Source: Diadema setosum
Lineage: Eukaryota; Echinodermata; Echinoidea; Diadematoida; Diadematidae
Direction of reading: 5' to 3'
Length of the DNA: 64,000 nt
Assembly (NCBI RefSeq): GCF_964275005.1
Contig: NC_092698.1
Location: 33,185,162 to 33,249,161, forward strand
In this document: positions 60,533 to 64,000 of the stretch, piece after piece
How positions within the stretch are numbered: position 1 is the stretch's first letter
Layout of the letters: each line of letters opens with the position of its first letter
Notes under the pieces: generated by a model
Told to the model about the DNA's origin: nothing
The model's database searches: none
What the model saw: only the letters and a program-made list of their open reading frames with translations
Made by a program: the position numbers and the translations under genes

Positions 60533-62194
60533 TCACAGTAGAAAGAAGCACTTCATCAAAAGATGAAATACAGATTTCAACAAGATAAAATATAATTTAT
60601 TTCCCATCACAAATTTAGTTTTTCCAAAAATTAATCACCATATTTTCTTATTCCACTGATGTAGTGCAATCTATAAACTGAATCATACTTGAGGTATATT
60701 TCCCCTTGAGCAAGGACCAAGACACGTGGCATGCATAATAAAGTAAATCACATGAAGAAGTTGCTTGTCAAATATTTGAATTACTTTCATACACAAAAAA
60801 ATGTGAGCACTGAATTGTATCTACAAGCATTACAATACTATATCATTATGATAATGTCTTTCAATTCCTTGTTCTCAAGAAATATATGTCTCTAATCCTC
60901 ATTATGAAATATTGTGGTGCTACTTGTCATTTAATATTACCACAGAGAAAATGTGATGTGAATTTCAAAATTGTGTAGAGATAACAACTGCAAGAAATTT
61001 GATAAATATCTTAAAAAGCGTGTACTCAGGAATGTGACAAAAGTTTGATAACTAAAAAAAAAAAATGGTAACTTCTGTGATTATAGAGTGTGAAAGGCAA
61101 CTGTGAGTTGTCATATATTCAGTTCAAATTTATATATACACACTTTTTTATCTTTATACATCTCTTGAACAAATGTTTACATATTTTAATATACATAGCA
61201 TGGCACATACTGAATTCTGGTAATGTAAAGTTTCAATGGAAATACATTTGTCATTCCAAACGGTTCCTAGAGCTACAATACTCACAAGAACTTTTTAGCA
61301 ATTGAGAAAGCAAGACAATTTGTCTGGGACTGATTAGAATAAACAAACAAAATCTGCATAATTATTTGAATATGGCAGAAATCTACATACCAATGAATTT
61401 AATTTTCTCTCTGCATTTATACAAAGAATAAGCCTGTTTATATCTGATCTGTAATTCTGACTATACCATGGCACAACTTTTTTTTTAAATACACTATATA
61501 ATGAATATTTCTCTGTAATAAAATTTTGTTAATTACTAATTTAGTTGAAACTCATCAACTTTTAAATAAACACCCCTAGAATGACTGGAAAACATATAAT
61601 GTTATACAGGTTTGAGCCTCAATAACAAAAGAATTGTATCTTTCATTTATTTACAAAATAATTTTTCTACAGAATAATTTTTCTGAATAATGCAACTACA
61701 CGACATGTAGCACTTACAAAATGAAGTCCATTCCATGAATGTTTGTATGCACATTATATAAACCTAGCACAAGAACTTAATGTGTGAGATTTAGATGAAA
61801 CATCACAAATAGATATTTGCATACAGCTGTACATGGAAAACAAAGGAACACAAATTGTAGTCTTCACTCACCACTATGTGCTCTATAGCAAATATAGCTG
61901 TTAAGGGAAAACAAAATGTTGAGATGTATTACCACCGTTAGACACTGGAGACTATTAGAATCTGTCTGGCCCAATATCTCTTGCTTTGTCGATTTCTCAA
62001 AAGTTTCATTGTCGTTGTTGTCTTTTGGGGGAGGGAGTGGTTGTGTGGGGTATCAAATATTTCTCGCTGTACAAGATAAAAAGTGAAATGCCCCAGAGTT
62101 ATCCATGTGATATCATTTCAAAAAATCAAGGTCAAGCTGCCAGTGAACAGTGGCCGGTGTGTAGCTGATACACCAACCAGGGTCATTCAGAGTA

Positions 62195-62415
62195 CTGCAT
62201 AAGCTGTTATTTTTGCAAGGGTTTAATTTTCGCAAAATTTCACGAATCACTGGTTGACCGCGAATTTAACAACACGTGAAAATGTCGCCATACCCTGGGC
62301 TAATAGTGCACTTACGATAAGCCTCGGTGTCAAATTGCGAAAACAACATCTCGCGAAAATGTCCATGACCTCCCAATTCAAAATTATCTGTAAGCCAAAA
62401 TAACAGCTTATACAG
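62195..62415. mobile_element. 221-bp TA-flanked MITE
   Basis: Left end CTGCATAAGCTGTTATTTT and right end AAAATAACAGCTTATACAG are inverted with one mismatch, and both are flanked by TA, as for Tc1/mariner-type insertions. The inner part has TTTTCGCAAAATTTCACG and GCGAAAA boxes. Non-coding. It lies about 1.1 kb past the stop codon of the minus-strand gene, possibly in its 3' UTR. Confidence 0.75.
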
Positions 62416-63487
62416 TATATCCATACCTACAATCCTCTCTTTCATCCTTAACCAGTTGAGGACGGACTGATTTTGCTATAACACGTATTTCCCATAGACA
62501 CCTGCCTGAGTATTCTCGGGACTCGTCTTCAGTGGGTTAATAACATATAAACAAGTGACTATACACTTTCTGCTGAGCTTCTATTGCAGTTGGAAAGCCA
62601 CACTTACACCAAGTACTTCAAGAAACCTAGGTTCTCTGGCATAAACTATGAACAAGTGCTTGAGTATTGTGCAGAACTTTCTTGAGGGAAATACACTAAA
62701 TGGTTCTCACAGCAAGCATCTGAAGGAAAGGGTTAATCATGACCATTGGAGAGAAAAGAGAAATCCTGAAACTTCATCTCAATTTAATGATACTCTGAAG
62801 AACGCAATATTCTTAGTAATACTCCAAAGAATATTTTGGCATGGCAGATTTCCTGCATATTTCAACTCTGACATCAAAGCCAAAATACTTGAGTTCATGT
62901 GCAGGAGGTTGCTTCTTGTGATATACACAAGAGCATGCCCTGACTTCATCACACAACTACTCTAGAGTTCATCGGAAGAGTTGGTCAATATTTCATCTCA
63001 GGGTTTCTTAAAACCTGTTTACAATTTCATACATTTCCCAGATCTTAAAATATATGCATGGAGTATCCTATCAGTTATTACAACACACTGCATATTTGGA
63101 ACTTCGAATTGATGGAAATATGGTACTGCTTAACATGAATGTAAATGTTATACATAGAATTGCTTGTTGCAAATGTGCTTTACAGATCTTTAAAAAAAAA
63201 AAGGTATAGCATCATGACATGGCTCATTCATAGCAAAATCCTCTGACAAAACCTAGGTTATACATCAACATGTTTCATATCAGCAGCATGGGAACACTTG
63301 ACAATGAGTGGTAAGTATTAGCACTGTTTCAGTGCCGGCCCTTTCAACAACAACAACAACAACAACAACAACAAAAAAAAAGGAAAAAAACAGAGATTGA
63401 ATGATGTAAGCTGCTTGGCATTTCTGATTCTTTCCAGTCATTTCCAGAAACACTGAAGACCATAGAAGGGCTAGGATTAGGGGCATA

Positions 63488-63964
63488 CTAGGAGTCAAAG
63501 ACAGGATGCGTATTGCACAAGACATCTACTTCCTCCTTTTGTTGAGTCGCGCCTGGTTCCTGAGGTAAAACTAACTTTTCTCCTCCACCGTTTACAGCAG
63601 GTGCATCTAGCAAGGTCCACTCGCTCTCTTGGCGACTGAGAGCTGCCGGATCCTGGAGCTCCTTCCCCTCCGGATGGGCGGAGTCCGTGGGCAGGTCTTT
63701 GCTCTTGGTGGGGACATCCTTGGTCTCAAGCTCCACCCCCATCCCATCAGCAGGGCCTGTGATTGGTGCACTGGTGTTGTTGTTGCTGCTGCTGCTGTTG
63801 CTGTGAATGAAGGTCTCACGTGATTGGTCCATGTGTTTGATTGACATGCTACCCCTCTGCATCAGCTCCTCCCCATCCGTGTAGTGATTGTCGCTGATGG
63901 CAATCTCCTCGCTGTCAATCAAACCCTGCATGAAGCGCAGCTTCCCATGAAGAATGTCCTTCAC
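63488..63964 (-). CDS. Last coding exon of an unrecognised minus-strand gene (partial)
   Basis: Read on the minus strand, the acceptor TTGCAG| (63970-63965) opens a 158-codon frame ending at TAG (63490-63488); earlier exons lie beyond the window. It starts VKDILHGKLRFMQGLIDSEE, which looks like the tail of a folded or coiled region, then becomes polar: a Ser/Asn run (HSNSSSSNNNTS) encoded by a CTG/TTG-rich repeat, Pro/Glu/Lys-rich linkers and RQESEWTLLDAP about 45 residues before the end. EWTLL fits the W-x-x-L core of an LC3-interacting region with acidic and Ser residues before it, but such short motifs arise by chance. No transmembrane segment is seen. GC-rich codons set it apart from its flanks. 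I do not recognise the family. Confidence 0.75.
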   Translation of the reverse strand: MKDILHGKLRFMQGLIDSEEIAISDNHYTDGEELMQRGSMSIKHMDQSRETFIHSNSSSSNNNTSAPITGPADGMGVELETKDVPTKSKDLPTDSAHPEGKELQDPAALSRQESEWTLLDAPAVNGGGEKLVLPQEPGATQQKEEVDVLCNTHPVFDS

Positions 63965-64000
63965 CTGCAATCAAAGTCATCACACCAATTATGCACCATT

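Larger units (their letters stand above)
57831..63487. other. AT-rich stretch, partly the 3' UTR of the minus-strand gene
   Basis: No coding exon recognised on either strand. Its right part should be the 3' UTR of the minus-strand gene, but TTTATT (AATAAA on the minus strand) occurs many times so the end cannot be placed. Holds the two MITE-like elements listed separately and a (CAA)n repeat at 63343-63373. Confidence 0.5.

Noticed and set aside
63607-63823. Overlapping frames on both strands at the right edge
   Set aside because: Shadows of the 63488-63964 exon, open because of its CTG/TTG-rich and GC-rich sequence.
1-64000. CRISPR array, bacterial operons or prophage
   Set aside because: Repeats here are microsatellites and transposon arms; introns and coding density show animal nuclear DNA.
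1-64000. Retrovirus-like, LTR or other capsid-bearing fossil elements
   Set aside because: No long terminal repeats or recognisable gag, pol or env protein were seen on either strand.

Overview
The window is eukaryotic nuclear DNA from an animal, most likely a marine invertebrate deuterostome; an echinoderm is my best guess. The reasons are GT-AG introns of several kilobases, very sparse coding sequence, abundant microsatellites, many short terminal-inverted-repeat DNA transposons, frequent TAGGCCTA-type motifs, and an ortholog of a vertebrate sperm-axoneme protein. There is no operon, rRNA gene, convincing tRNA gene or CRISPR array. All family identifications come from memory of sequences; no search was run.

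The one gene resolved from start to stop is on the plus strand, 30036-53742. It is the ortholog of human C7orf31 (SPMIP4, sperm microtubule inner protein 4). Nine coding exons (30036-30205, 37429-37608, 43731-43802, 44257-44286, 44729-44922, 45279-45364, 45797-46060, 51866-52021, 52498-53742) join in frame to a 798-residue protein, longer than the roughly 590-residue human protein mainly because of a long final exon. A further exon at 42239-42345 has its own ATG, a promoter-like upstream region and a donor in the right phase to splice into exon 3, so it looks like an alternative first exon. RFX-type X-box motifs occur in the promoter and introns, which suits a ciliary gene. At the right edge, 63488-63964 on the minus strand is the last coding exon of a second gene that I do not recognise; the rest of that gene is outside the window.

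Left of the SPMIP4 gene (1-29 kb) there is almost no host coding sequence. Two gene-like patches (966-1208 and 13061-13248) may be isolated or decayed exons. The main objects are mobile elements: small inverted-repeat elements (2059-2197; 7556-7907 inside a TCCGAA minisatellite), a 4.5-kb element at 16510-21048 with arrays of CCGGGTCA and a gene-like interior, a composite inverted-repeat element at 21744-22670, a long CTA satellite at 23655-24230, and a Helitron-like element at 24341-25615. A second copy of the Helitron-like family lies in inverted orientation in intron 2 (38550-39549). Both copies carry arrays of AGGTCAAAGGTCA, the DR1 type of nuclear-receptor site.

The SPMIP4 introns hold further elements (40653-41240; 46988-47549 with paired perfect palindromes). 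The 54-63.5 kb stretch is AT-rich and mostly featureless, with a SINE-like remnant (about 57.7 kb), a possible MITE (60.35 kb) and a clear TA-flanked MITE (62195-62415).

The best candidates for something undescribed are the internal SPMIP4 promoter and N-terminus, the 4.5-kb CCGGGTCA element with its apparent captured promoter and exons, and the Helitron-like family that spreads DR1 sites.
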